Shown: one piece after another, positions 6,087 through 13,553 of the stretch
Numbering within the stretch: the stretch's first letter is position 1
Layout of the letters: each line of letters begins with the position of its first letter
DNA from: Patescibacteria group bacterium
Lineage (GTDB): Bacteria > Patescibacteriota > Patescibacteriia > UBA9934
DNA length: 16,963 nucleotides
Reading direction: 5' to 3'
Assembly: GCA_030916555.1 (NCBI GenBank)
Contig: JAUPWK010000040.1
Coordinates: 1 to 16,963, forward strand
Made by a program: the position numbers and the translations under genes
The notes under the pieces: model-generated
Database searches by the model: none
Seen by the model: the letters and a program-made list of their open reading frames with translations, nothing else
What the model was told of the DNA's origin: nothing

Positions 6087-7151
6087 ATGTCAAAATCGTT
6101 ATCGTCATTTGCAGCGGTGAGTCTTCTGATGGTTGTGGGAGCGGGATGTTTGCTCGGAGGCAGTAAGACTCCAACCGCGGCTACAGGTGGGCTGTGGGTG
6201 TCTGAAGCTGCGGGAGAGAGCTGGGCCGCGAAGAGCACCCTGCTTTCAGCTGCGGGTAACGCCAGCATTAATGGGTTAGATATTTTAACGATTGAACAAG
6301 ATCCATCTGATGCATCTGTCATGTATTTGGGCACAAAAACGAGTGGACTTTTTTACACGTTGGACGGCGGGGAGTCGTGGCAGCGTCCAGAAGACAAGGC
6401 TGCCAGCTCTGGAACAATCTTAGCTGTTGAGGTAGATCCAAAAAATGTCTGTACCTATTTTGTATTGAAGGCTGATCGTCTTTTGAAAACCACAACGTGC
6501 GGCCGCGAGTTCGACAACGAAGCGTATGTGGAAACGAGAGCTGAAGAGGCGCTCACTGCTTTGGCGATTGATTGGTACAACCCAAATACACTTTTACTCG
6601 GCACTACACGTGGGGATGTTCTACGTTCGCTTGATGGTGGAGCAACTTGGACGGCCGTTGATCGCGTCGATAGTGACGTGACCACAATTAGCGTGAGTAA
6701 CGCGGACAGTCGCATTGTGCTCGTGGGAACGAAGTCACGCGGTATTTATCGCACTACGGATGGTGGAACTACCTGGACAGAGATGAAGAAGGAATTTGAT
6801 GAGTTTGAAAAGGCTAAAAACGTATACAGTTTTTCACAGACCAAAGATGGTTCCCGTTTCCTTATGCGCAGTGGTTACGGACTTATGTACTCTGACGATA
6901 GTGGCGCAAGCTGGAACCCGATCGCGCTTGTGACCGACTCTGCAGAGGTTGCGGTTCGTACCGCCGATATCTCACCAACGAACAAAGATGAGATCTATTA
7001 CGCCACTGATACTACCTTCTACGCCTCTACTTCCGGAGGAAAAGCTTGGAGCACGGCAAATTTGCCAAGTACACGCGCCGCTTCAGTAATTCATGTTGAC
7101 GCAGGGAATACCGCTCGCTTGTTCCTTGGTGTTGTCGCGCTTGAGAAATAA
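6087..7151 (+). CDS. Lipoprotein with a BNR/Asp-box beta-propeller
   Basis: A 354-residue predicted lipoprotein: short positive start, hydrophobic stretch and lipobox VGAG-C (Cys21), so it should be exported, lipid-anchored and displayed outside the membrane. The body has repeated Asp-box (BNR) motifs of the S/T-x-D-G-G-x-T/S-W type: TLDGGESW, SLDGGATW, TTDGGTTW and a degenerate SDDSGASW, spaced as blades of a propeller like VPS10/sortilin or Ycf48-type proteins. Such folds bind proteins or glycans, and some sialidases share them; no catalytic sialidase residues are visible, so binding rather than catalysis is the safer guess. It begins 24 bases after holB without a Shine-Dalgarno and may be co-transcribed with it. 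The partner is unknown. Confidence 0.85.
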   Translation: MSKSLSSFAAVSLLMVVGAGCLLGGSKTPTAATGGLWVSEAAGESWAAKSTLLSAAGNASINGLDILTIEQDPSDASVMYLGTKTSGLFYTLDGGESWQRPEDKAASSGTILAVEVDPKNVCTYFVLKADRLLKTTTCGREFDNEAYVETRAEEALTALAIDWYNPNTLLLGTTRGDVLRSLDGGATWTAVDRVDSDVTTISVSNADSRIVLVGTKSRGIYRTTDGGTTWTEMKKEFDEFEKAKNVYSFSQTKDGSRFLMRSGYGLMYSDDSGASWNPIALVTDSAEVAVRTADISPTNKDEIYYATDTTFYASTSGGKAWSTANLPSTRAASVIHVDAGNTARLFLGVVALEK

Positions 7152-7198
7152 TCCCTTAGATATTAGCGGTTTTTCTCACGTTCACGTGGTAAGTCTGG

Positions 7199-7227
7199 TT
7201 GACGGGGGAGGCGTTGGCCTCTAAACT
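7199..7227 (+). promoter_or_regulatory. Sigma-70-type promoter for frr
   Basis: TTGACG (7199-7204, five of six), 17-base spacer, TAAACT (7222-7227, four of six). It lies in the 100-base gap before frr and would start transcription near 7234, about 18 bases ahead of the ATG. The spacer holds a small GAGGC/GCCTC inverted repeat. Confidence 0.55.
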
Positions 7228-7251
7228 GCTCGAGTATTGTGATTTTCTCTT

Positions 7252-7794
7252 ATGGCCATTATCAACGAGTATAAACCTGAGTTTGAAAAGGTTCTTGAAC
7301 ATCTCCAACACGAAATTGGAACTCTTCGCACTGGACGGGCAAGTCCGGCGTTGGTTGAGGATTTGGCGGTTGAGGCTTACGGAACCACTCAACCTGTAAA
7401 AGCGCTTGGGTCGATGTCGACGCCTGACGCCCGCACGCTTGTAATCGAGCCTTGGGATTCCTCCGTGGTGAAGGCTATTGAGTCGGCTATCATCGCTTCC
7501 GGTATCGGTATTTCACCTGTTGTTGATGGTAAAATCATTCGGCTTATCATGCCGATGATGACAGAGGAGAATCGTTTAAAAATGGTAAAGGTGATGGGTG
7601 GACACCTGGAAGATGCACGCGTGCAAATTCGTAAGGTCCGAGAAGAGGCCAAAAAGAAAATCGAAAAGCAGACTGGTGTTGGTCAGGATGATATCCGCAA
7701 CGAACTTGAGCAGCTCGATAAGATCGTCAAGGAATACGTAGTAAAAATTGATGACATGGGCGACAAGAAGGAAAAAGAGATCATGACGGTTTAA
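7252..7794 (+). CDS. frr: Ribosome recycling factor
   Basis: Acts with EF-G to split the post-termination ribosome in the cytoplasm. The 180 residues match the family's usual 185. Recognisable stretches are LRTGRASPALVEDLAVEAYGT near the N-terminus (domain I to II junction), STPDARTLVIEPWDSS, VGISP-like GIGISPVVDGKIIRL, and the C-terminal helix with VRIQIRKVREEAKKKIEK-type spacing (here from about residue 120) ending DKKEKEIMTV. The ATG at 7252 follows a good promoter and no Shine-Dalgarno. It is followed by glyQS after 45 bases with a hairpin between, forming a small translation-related unit. No unusual residues are seen. Confidence 0.97.
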   Translation: MAIINEYKPEFEKVLEHLQHEIGTLRTGRASPALVEDLAVEAYGTTQPVKALGSMSTPDARTLVIEPWDSSVVKAIESAIIASGIGISPVVDGKIIRLIMPMMTEENRLKMVKVMGGHLEDARVQIRKVREEAKKKIEKQTGVGQDDIRNELEQLDKIVKEYVVKIDDMGDKKEKEIMTV

Positions 7795-7803
7795 CCTTTA
7801 ACA

Positions 7804-7826
7804 AAGACGGCCAGCCAGGCCGTCTT
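7804..7826 (+). terminator. Hairpin between frr and glyQS, partial terminator or processing site
   Basis: AAGACGGCC (7804-7812) pairs with GGCCGTCTT (7818-7826), nine pairs around AGCCA. The trailing bases CGTAAC give no U-tract, and no promoter fits in the 13 bases before glyQS, so read-through into glyQS is likely. It may reduce downstream expression or protect an RNA end. Confidence 0.5.
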
Positions 7827-7839
7827 CGTAACACTACAT

Positions 7840-9147
7840 ATGGACGTTTCCATGGAGAAGATCGTGACTTTGTGCAAGACGCGTGGTTTTATTTTTCCTG
7901 GTTCAGATATTTACGGTGGCTTAGCAAATAGTTGGGATTACGGTCCGCTTGGCGTTGAGCTCAAGAACAATATTAAACAGGCCTGGTGGAAAAAGTTCGT
8001 TACCTCACGCCTCGACATGGTGGGTATTGACGCTGCGCTATTAATGAATCCCAAGGTTTGGGAAGCATCTGGTCATTTGGCGACATTTACCGATCCACTC
8101 GTTGAGTGCAAGAACTGTCATGAGCGTTATCGTGCCGATCAAATTGACCTTAAGAAAGCCTGTCAGAAGTGCGGCAATAAGGATACGTTTACTGAGCCAT
8201 CATCGTTCAACCTCATGTTGAAGACCTGGCTTGGTCCAAAGGAAGATGCTACTGCCACTGTGTATTTCCGTCCTGAAACGGCACAGGCCATGTTTGTTGA
8301 TTTTCCACTCGTCATGACGTCGTCACGAAAGCGTGTGCCATTTGGTATCGCTCAGATTGGTAAGGCCTTCCGTAATGAGATTACTCCTGGAAACTTTATT
8401 TTCCGTCAGCGTGAGTTTGAACAGATGGAAATCGAATACTTTATCCATCCAAGTGACTGGGAGAAGCAATTTGAAACTTGGTTGGCCGCCATGCATGAGT
8501 GGATCGTGGAGTGTGGTATTACAACTTCTGCCATTCACGATCTTGAAGTGCCAAAAGATGAATTGGCACATTATTCAAAGCGCACCGTTGATATTGAATA
8601 CGACTTTCCTTTTGGGAAAAAGGAATTATACGGTTTGGCGTATCGTACAGATTTTGATCTTACCAATCACGGCAAGGCTTCAGGTAAGGAGATTCTTTAC
8701 ACTGATCCTGAAACGAATGAGAAATACGTACCGCATGTCATCGAGCCATCATTTGGCGTTGACCGTACGTTGCTCGCAGTGTTGACTTCGGCCTATCATG
8801 AGGAGGCTGTTGAAGATGAAACTCGAGTTGTCATGAAGTTTCCCAAGCATTTGGCTCCGGTTAAGGTTGCGGTGCTCCCACTCTCAAAGAAAGATGAGCT
8901 TGCGAACGTTGCGTACCCACTTGCTGAGCAGCTCGCTAAACGTTGGCGTACAGACTACGATGAAACACAGTCTATTGGTAAGCGCTATCGCCGTCAGGAT
9001 GAGATTGGGACACCATTCTGCGTGACGGTTGATTTCGAGACGCTTGAAGATAAAGCGGTAACTGTTCGTGACCGTGACACCATGAAGCAGGAGCGTGTGC
9101 CTTTGGCTGAGCTTGAGAATTATCTGTCAAAGCAATTGGGTTGTTAG
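7840..9147 (+). CDS. glyQS: Glycyl-tRNA synthetase, single-chain homodimer type
   Basis: Class II enzyme that charges tRNA-Gly with glycine. The 435 residues belong to the alpha2 (eukaryote/archaea/Thermus-like) type, not the alpha2beta2 type with separate GlyQ and GlyS. The N-terminus has RGFIFPGSDIYGGLANSWDYGP; a four-cysteine zinc-ribbon follows (CKNC and CQKCG, about residues 90-112); motif 2 is FRNEITPGNFIFRQREFEQM; motif 3 is EPSFGVDRTLLAVL; the C-terminal anticodon-binding domain starts near LAPVKVAVLPLSKKDE. The ATG at 7840 is used; ATG 7852 is an alternative since many family members start close to MEKI. No Shine-Dalgarno is seen. It is probably co-transcribed with frr. Nothing is missing. 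Confidence 0.97.
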   Translation: MDVSMEKIVTLCKTRGFIFPGSDIYGGLANSWDYGPLGVELKNNIKQAWWKKFVTSRLDMVGIDAALLMNPKVWEASGHLATFTDPLVECKNCHERYRADQIDLKKACQKCGNKDTFTEPSSFNLMLKTWLGPKEDATATVYFRPETAQAMFVDFPLVMTSSRKRVPFGIAQIGKAFRNEITPGNFIFRQREFEQMEIEYFIHPSDWEKQFETWLAAMHEWIVECGITTSAIHDLEVPKDELAHYSKRTVDIEYDFPFGKKELYGLAYRTDFDLTNHGKASGKEILYTDPETNEKYVPHVIEPSFGVDRTLLAVLTSAYHEEAVEDETRVVMKFPKHLAPVKVAVLPLSKKDELANVAYPLAEQLAKRWRTDYDETQSIGKRYRRQDEIGTPFCVTVDFETLEDKAVTVRDRDTMKQERVPLAELENYLSKQLGC

Positions 9148-9191
9148 GTTAGGGTTTTTCACTTTCATCTTTTAACTTTCAATTGTTGTTT

Positions 9192-10502
9192 ATGTCCAAA
9201 GTTCACAAGTTGAAAAATGGTGCTCGTGTGCATTTGTTGCCGTCTTCTGGAACGGCTGCCGCCACTTTGCTTGTACTTTTTAAGGTCGGTTCCCGTAATG
9301 AGCCCATGAAAGTCTGGGGCGGGTCTCACTTTATTGAGCATTTGATGTTTAAGGGTACGAAAAAGCGTCCAGAAACGATTGACTTAACAAAGGAGTTGGA
9401 TCGTTATGGCGCGGAGTATAACGCGTACACCGGGAAAGATTTGACTGGTTACTGGGTGAAGATCGCTACCGAACAAATTCCGGTAGCGGTTGATTTGCTG
9501 CACGACATGCTCTTCAACTCAAAATTTGAGGCAGCGGAAATGACCCGGGAGAAGAAGGTGATTATTGAGGAAATCAAGATGTATGAGGAGAATCCCATCA
9601 TGCATCTTGAAGACTTGCTTGAAGAGGCGATGTTTGATGGTCACACACTTGGCCGTAACATCGCCGGAACCGCACAGTCCATGACCGCCATGAAGCGCAA
9701 CGACGTGATTGCGTATCGGGATGCATATTACGTTCCAGAGAACATGGTCATCACGGTAGCGGGAAATCTTCCCAAGAATATTCTTGAATTGCTGGAAAGA
9801 TCTTTTGGAAAAGTAAAGCCACGTCCAACGGTTGCGGAGCACGTGAATTTCACAATTGAAGGGGAATGGGATACGCCGCGCGTACGCCTGCAGGAAAAAC
9901 CTTTGGAACAAATCCAGGTAGCCCTTGGTTTCCCAACGGTTGGCCGCGCCCATAAGGATATGGAGGCGCTTAAATTACTTGGGAGTATTCTTGGCGGCAC
10001 CATGAGCTCACGCCTGTTTATTGAAGTCCGTGAGAAGCGTGGTCTGTGTTACAACGTGCGCGCCAGCGTGGACGCTTATGAAGATGTGGGTGTTTTGACG
10101 GTTCGGGCTGGATTAGATGCGAGCCGCCTAACACTTGCCATGAAGGTAATCGTTGAAGAGTTGAAGAAGATTGCAAAGAAGGGGGTGACGCCGGCAGAGC
10201 TCAAAATGGCCAAAGATAACATTAAGGGCGGTACAACATTGCGACTTGAGGATTCATCAAATCTTGCAGAATTTGCTGCCCGCCAAGAGCTCTTTCATGG
10301 TACTGTAGAGAGTGCTGAAGATCGTTTGAAGAAATTTGCCGCAGTTAAATTAGCAGATGTTCAACGCGTTGCTCGGGAAGTATTGAATTTTCGTCGCGTT
10401 TCTATTGCTGCTATTGGCCCGTACAAGAATGAAGCCGATCTCCTTAAGCATTTTCCAAGTTCCATGATGAAGCAGGAGGGCAAGGCTAAGAAATCAAAGT
10501 AG
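9192..10502 (+). CDS. M16-family zinc peptidase
   Basis: Metallopeptidase of the insulinase/processing-peptidase family, 436 residues, the size of single-module bacterial forms such as the mlr/PqqL-like or YmxG-like enzymes. The inverted zinc motif HFIEH (46-50: His46, Glu49 as base, His50) and the third ligand Glu127 in EEIKMYEENP are present, with the exact 76-residue spacing after His50. The C-terminal half has the non-catalytic repeat with EVREKRGLCYNVRASVDAYED, including the Arg and Tyr used for substrate binding. There is no signal peptide, so it should act in the cytoplasm, perhaps on peptides or presequence-like targets. ATG 9192 is chosen over two upstream TTG codons because MSKVHKLKNGARVH fits the family start. 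tpiA follows after 17 bases, likely one operon. Confidence 0.93.
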   Translation: MSKVHKLKNGARVHLLPSSGTAAATLLVLFKVGSRNEPMKVWGGSHFIEHLMFKGTKKRPETIDLTKELDRYGAEYNAYTGKDLTGYWVKIATEQIPVAVDLLHDMLFNSKFEAAEMTREKKVIIEEIKMYEENPIMHLEDLLEEAMFDGHTLGRNIAGTAQSMTAMKRNDVIAYRDAYYVPENMVITVAGNLPKNILELLERSFGKVKPRPTVAEHVNFTIEGEWDTPRVRLQEKPLEQIQVALGFPTVGRAHKDMEALKLLGSILGGTMSSRLFIEVREKRGLCYNVRASVDAYEDVGVLTVRAGLDASRLTLAMKVIVEELKKIAKKGVTPAELKMAKDNIKGGTTLRLEDSSNLAEFAARQELFHGTVESAEDRLKKFAAVKLADVQRVAREVLNFRRVSIAAIGPYKNEADLLKHFPSSMMKQEGKAKKSK

Positions 10503-10519
10503 TTTGTAGGACGAAGCGT

Positions 10520-11296
10520 ATGAAATACGTCGTAGCCAACTGGAAGATGAACTTAGGCGTGCGAGAATCGATCGCGCTTGCACGCGGTGTTTTGCGTGCC
10601 ATTCAGGGCCACGACCAACTTCCGCAAATTGTGGTCTGTCCTTCTGCCACGGCACTGTCTGAAGTGCATAAGCTTTTAACACGTTCGCATGTGTTGCTGG
10701 GGGCTCAGAATGCCGGTCCTGATAAATCGGGAGCATTTACGGGCGAAATTGGCTTGAGCCAGCTGGACGAAGTTGGTTGTACATTTGTGATTGTCGGCCA
10801 TTCTGAGCGACGTGTTCATTTTCATGAAACGGACGCAGTGGTCGCGGAACGACTACGGGCAGTGGTGTCTGCAGGCCTGACTCCCATTTTGTGCGTTGGA
10901 GAGCCGAAAGATATCCGCGATAGTGGCAAGGAAACAGCGTACGTGCTTCGTCAATTAAGTTCTGCGCTGGCAGATTTAAAGTTATCGCGCAATCAGAAGC
11001 TGCTGGTAGCCTACGAGCCTATTTGGGCGATTGGTAGCGGGACGCCGGCTGCTCTGAAAGATGTGCTCGTGATGCACGAAAGTATCCGTAAATTTTTACA
11101 GGAAGATTTACACCTCAGTGATGAGCGTTTTGCGGTTCTCTACGGAGGTTCAATTGAAGGCAAAAATGCGTATCAGTTCCTACGAGAGTCAGAAGTTGAT
11201 GGGTTGTTGGTTGGGGGAGCGAGCTTGAAAATTAATGAGTTCACAAAAATCTTAGAGGCTGCCTGTGACGTTGTTGAGGCTCAAGCTAGCGTATGA
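10520..11296 (+). CDS. tpiA: Triosephosphate isomerase
   Basis: Interconverts dihydroxyacetone phosphate and glyceraldehyde 3-phosphate in glycolysis, as a cytoplasmic dimer. The 258 residues are close to the usual 250. Catalytic residues are all visible: Lys9 in NWKMN, His94 in GHSERR, Glu166 in AYEPIWAIGSG; phosphate-binding loops YGGS and GLLVGGASL are present. The AGGA six bases before GAAGCGTATG is one of the few weak Shine-Dalgarno-like stretches in native genes. It sits 17 bases after the M16 peptidase and overlaps the TPR gene by four bases (ATGA). Glycolysis is the expected main energy route in CPR bacteria, so this is core metabolism. Nothing unusual is seen. Confidence 0.98.
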   Translation: MKYVVANWKMNLGVRESIALARGVLRAIQGHDQLPQIVVCPSATALSEVHKLLTRSHVLLGAQNAGPDKSGAFTGEIGLSQLDEVGCTFVIVGHSERRVHFHETDAVVAERLRAVVSAGLTPILCVGEPKDIRDSGKETAYVLRQLSSALADLKLSRNQKLLVAYEPIWAIGSGTPAALKDVLVMHESIRKFLQEDLHLSDERFAVLYGGSIEGKNAYQFLRESEVDGLLVGGASLKINEFTKILEAACDVVEAQASV

Positions 11297-12096
11297 TTTT
11301 GACGATCGTATTTATTTGTTTACTCGTTCTCGGGATTGTGGTTTTATTGTGGGTGATTTTGCGTAAATTACCCCAGCTTAAGATTATCGATCCCTCAACC
11401 TCCAAAGAGGCAAAAACGAAGGGTGTTAAAAATGATATTTTGCGTAAGCGTTTTGAGCGCGTAAGCAGTGAGAAGCTCGCCTCAGTTAAAACGCGCGTTG
11501 GAGGTCCGTTTAAATTCATTCAGGATGGTATTCGTAAGACTGCAGCAAGGCTCATGGCTATTGAGCGATCCTATGTGGATAAGCAGAAGGTCGGTGCGCG
11601 TCGGAAGCCGAACACACAGGAGTTGCGTCGCATGATTGAGGAAGCGAGAGCGCTTCTTGATGGCGGTAGTTACGATGATGCAGAAAAGAAGCTTGTTGAG
11701 GTCTTGAGCATGGACCCCAAGAATGCTGATGCTTATGAGTATATTGGTCGACTATATATTCTCACGAAGAATATTGAAAATGCGAAGGAGGCCTTTAAAT
11801 ATCTTCAGAAGCTGACGCCGCAAAATGCAAGCGTATTAGCAAGCTTGGGGGAGATCGCGAACATTGAAAATGATACAGACGGTGCTTTCACGTATTTTTC
11901 GAGAGCCAAGAATATCAGTCCTAACAATCCAAAATATCTTGATTTCTTCATTGAGGCCGCCATTAAGAAGGGTGATGTCATGGAGGCGAATTTGGCTTTA
12001 AATCATTTGAAAGAGGTTAATCCCGATAATCAAAAGATCTCGGTTTTTGAAGAACGGATTGAAGAGGTTCGAGCGAAAAAGCACCAAACAAAATAG
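11293..12096 (+). CDS. Membrane-anchored TPR protein
   Basis: A 267-residue protein with an N-terminal transmembrane helix (residues 1-23, MILTIVFICLLVLGIVVLLW), a basic linker of about 85 residues, and tetratricopeptide repeats from about residue 112 on (ARALLDGGSYDDAEKKLVEV, AYEYIGRLYILTKNIENAKE, VLASLGEIANIENDTDGA). TPR repeats are protein-binding scaffolds. The anchor followed by positive residues predicts the repeats stay in the cytoplasm. Its ATG overlaps the tpiA stop as ATGA, so translation is probably coupled. The last stop codon lies inside a bidirectional terminator. Specific partner unknown; similar anchored TPR proteins are common in CPR genomes. Confidence 0.85.
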   Translation: MILTIVFICLLVLGIVVLLWVILRKLPQLKIIDPSTSKEAKTKGVKNDILRKRFERVSSEKLASVKTRVGGPFKFIQDGIRKTAARLMAIERSYVDKQKVGARRKPNTQELRRMIEEARALLDGGSYDDAEKKLVEVLSMDPKNADAYEYIGRLYILTKNIENAKEAFKYLQKLTPQNASVLASLGEIANIENDTDGAFTYFSRAKNISPNNPKYLDFFIEAAIKKGDVMEANLALNHLKEVNPDNQKISVFEERIEEVRAKKHQTK

Positions 12097-12123
12097 CCTG
12101 GCAATTGCCAGGCTATTTTGTTT
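12086..12123. terminator. Perfect 38-base palindrome, shared terminator of two convergent genes
   Basis: Perfect inverted repeat centred between 12104 and 12105, core AGCCTGGC-AATT-GCCAGGCT with ATTTTGTTT on either side. Both strands therefore give a GC-rich hairpin followed by a U-rich tail. The TAG of the TPR gene (12094-12096) lies inside, and the TAA of rpmG (12122-12124) starts at its edge, so one element ends both transcripts. Confidence 0.9.
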
Positions 12124-12277
12124 ACTTGGTTTCTTTGTGTGGGGTGTGTTTGTGACAGGTAGAGCAGTGCTTGCTCAGCTCAAGACGATCCTTGAGGGTC
12201 TTCTTGTTCTTGGTTGAACGGTAGTTCATGGCCTTGCAGACCGTGCACTCCAATTTGATCAGTGTTTCCTGGGACAT
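12122..12277 (-). CDS. rpmG: Ribosomal protein bL33, zinc-ribbon form
   Basis: Small subunit-free protein of the large ribosomal subunit, 51 residues: MSQETLIKLECTVCKAMNY, then RSTKNKKT, then CSTCHKHTPHKETK. Two CxxC pairs (CTVC and CSTC) make it the zinc-binding C+ form. Length and motif order match bL33. It lies downstream of a three-tRNA cluster on the same strand, an arrangement seen in many bacteria where rpmG precedes secE-nusG; here the strand ends after rpmG instead. It has its own strong promoter, with no clear Shine-Dalgarno. The gene is short but the cysteine pairs leave little doubt. Confidence 0.95.
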   Translation of the reverse strand: MSQETLIKLECTVCKAMNYRSTKNKKTLKDRLELSKHCSTCHKHTPHKETK

Positions 12278-12300
12278 AAGACAATATAAAAATCCTGGGA

Positions 12301-12329
12301 ATCTTAGAATAGATTAGCAGAATTGTCAA
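12301..12329 (-). promoter_or_regulatory. Consensus sigma-70-type promoter of rpmG
   Basis: Minus strand: TTGACA (12329-12324, perfect), 17-base spacer, TAAGAT (12306-12301, five of six if TATAAT is the reference with one or two changes). A start near 12294 gives a leader of about 17 bases before the ATG at 12277. It lies just after the tRNA terminator, so rpmG is transcribed on its own. Confidence 0.8.
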
Positions 12330-12346
12330 TAACACGTGAGGAACAT

Positions 12347-12368
12347 AAAACCCCAGCGTTTGCTGGGG
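12347..12368 (-). terminator. Terminator of the tRNA cluster
   Basis: Minus strand: CCCCAGC-AAAC-GCTGGGG (12368-12351) followed by TTTTATG. It begins five bases after the encoded CCA of tRNA-Thr(GGU). Confidence 0.8.
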
Positions 12369-12373
12369 ATTCA

Positions 12374-12449
12374 TGGAGCCACAGATCGGGATTGAACCGA
12401 TGACCTCATCCTTACCATGGATGCGCTCTACCAACTGAGCTACTGCGGC
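12374..12449 (-). tRNA. tRNA-Thr, anticodon GGU
   Basis: 76 bases with CCA encoded. Acceptor GCCGCAG pairs with CTGTGGC (one G-U), discriminator U; D arm GCTCAGTTGGTAGAGC; anticodon stem CATCC/GGATG around loop ATGGTAA, anticodon GGT; T arm ATCGG-TTCAATC-CCGAT. Last of three tRNAs on this strand, followed by a terminator. Confidence 0.95.
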
Positions 12450-12450
12450 G

Positions 12451-12536
12451 TGGTGGGTCGAGAAGGGTTCGAACCTTCGTAGGCTTGCGCCAGCAGATTT
12501 ACAGTCTGCCCCGTTTGACCGCTTCGGTATCGACCC
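12451..12536 (-). tRNA. tRNA-Tyr, anticodon GUA
   Basis: 86 bases with CCA encoded and the long variable arm expected of bacterial tRNA-Tyr. Acceptor GGGTCGA pairs perfectly with TCGACCC, discriminator A; anticodon stem GCAGA/TCTGC around loop CTGTAAA, anticodon GTA; T arm AAGGG-type stem with TTCGAAC. Only one base separates it from the next tRNA, so the ends must be made by processing. Confidence 0.95.
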
Positions 12537-12584
12537 TCTTTTTGGAACGGGAGTATTTTGCCTTACTTTTTTAAAAAGTGCAAA

Positions 12585-12660
12585 TGGAGCCGACAGTCGG
12601 GCTTGAACCGACGACCTACGGTTTACAAAACCGTTGCTCTACCAGCTGAGCTATGTCGGC
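12585..12660 (-). tRNA. tRNA-Thr, anticodon UGU
   Basis: 76 bases with CCA encoded. Acceptor GCCGACA pairs perfectly with TGTCGGC, discriminator U; D arm GCTCAGCTGGTAGAGC; anticodon stem ACGGT/ACCGT around loop TTTGTAA, anticodon TGT; T arm GTCGG-TTCAAGC-CCGAC. First tRNA of the cluster. Its sequence outside the anticodon stem is close to the GGU isoacceptor, suggesting an old duplication around tRNA-Tyr. Confidence 0.95.
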
Positions 12661-12680
12661 AGGCTCACAAATGCCGCGAG

Positions 12681-12709
12681 AGTGTAGCATTCTTGTGGCG
12701 GTGTGGCAA
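12681..12709 (-). promoter_or_regulatory. Promoter of the tRNA cluster
   Basis: Minus strand: TTGCCA (12709-12704, five of six), 17-base spacer, TACACT (12686-12681, four of six). A start near 12674 leaves about 14 bases before the first tRNA. The -35 box begins four bases after the stop of the SGNH gene and no terminator lies between, so read-through from that gene is also possible. Confidence 0.75.
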
Positions 12710-12713
12710 GGGT

Positions 12714-13451
12714 TTATTTGGAGAGAATTTGGGTAACGACGGGTTGAACAAAAGCGTACCAATCCCCATAGCCGGCAGCGCTTGGATGGAAGAAGTCGGG
12801 AGAATAGTATGTTTGAGGGTCTTTCGCGTATGGGTCTTCTGAATGTTTTCGGAGGAGATCGACATAGTGGGTATTGGCCGCGATATTCGCAGCCATGAAG
12901 ATCTTACGCACTTGTTTTGTGCGTAATGTGAAATACCAGCGCGTTCCAAAAGGGAGGAGCTTTGAAGTTCCAACATTTCCGCTTGTCAGCTGTACGACGT
13001 TACTGCTGTGCTGTTGAGCACGTGAAAGCAACTTTGGGATGTCACGTTGAAGATCTGAGAGAGGAGTTCTCCGAACGATATCGTTACCCCCAATTTGAAT
13101 GAGAATGAGGTCGTAACGTGCATTAGGTGGTAGGTTGCTTAGTTGCATGAGGGCGTCTTGTACTTTGCTCCCACTCACAGCTAAGTTTTCAACGTCAGCG
13201 GTTGGGAAATCTTTCGCCAGTCTTCCGGCGATTGATTCGTCTGGCGGAAGTGCCCCTACGCCAACGGCTGAGCTATCACCAATTACAAGAATGGCGTATT
13301 CAGGATCGGCTAATCGCCTTTGAAAGGCCGTAGCCTTCTGCGTCTGCTGAATGCCAATAGCTATGAGGCGTTGTGTTTGCATGATATCTATAGCGATAAT
13401 GAGGACAATTATGGCCAAGATGAGCAAAATAATTTTTGTAGCCATGACCAT
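12714..13451 (-). CDS. SGNH/GDSL-family hydrolase with N-terminal membrane anchor
   Basis: A 245-residue serine esterase of the SGNH fold. Block I is VIGDSSAVGVGA with nucleophile Ser60; block II has Ser/Gly in NLAVSGSKV; block III is GGND (121-124); block V is DFFHPSAAGY with Asp219 and His222, completing the catalytic triad. Residues 5-24 form one hydrophobic helix (IILLILAIIVLIIAID), so the enzyme is probably anchored with its catalytic domain outside. Family members remove acyl or acetyl groups from lipids or wall and surface polysaccharides; the substrate here is not determined. Start is ATG 13451, with ATG 13445 equally plausible. It is divergent from the large surface protein across 102 bases and has a good promoter of its own. 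Confidence 0.9.
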   Translation of the reverse strand: MVMATKIILLILAIIVLIIAIDIMQTQRLIAIGIQQTQKATAFQRRLADPEYAILVIGDSSAVGVGALPPDESIAGRLAKDFPTADVENLAVSGSKVQDALMQLSNLPPNARYDLILIQIGGNDIVRRTPLSDLQRDIPKLLSRAQQHSSNVVQLTSGNVGTSKLLPFGTRWYFTLRTKQVRKIFMAANIAANTHYVDLLRKHSEDPYAKDPQTYYSPDFFHPSAAGYGDWYAFVQPVVTQILSK

Positions 13452-13478
13452 AGTACATAGAAGAATCGAATATTGGAC

Positions 13479-13506
13479 ATTTTACCGCATGCCATGGTAA
13501 TCTCAA
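13479..13506 (-). promoter_or_regulatory. Promoter of the SGNH hydrolase gene
   Basis: Minus strand: TTGAGA (13506-13501, five of six), 16-base spacer, TAAAAT (13484-13479, five of six). A start near 13472 gives a leader of about 20 bases. In the same divergent gap I found no equally good promoter for the plus-strand surface protein. Confidence 0.7.
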
Positions 13507-13553
13507 AGCAAATTTGTCATTATTTTATTGATATTTCAGCTTCACAACGTTTT

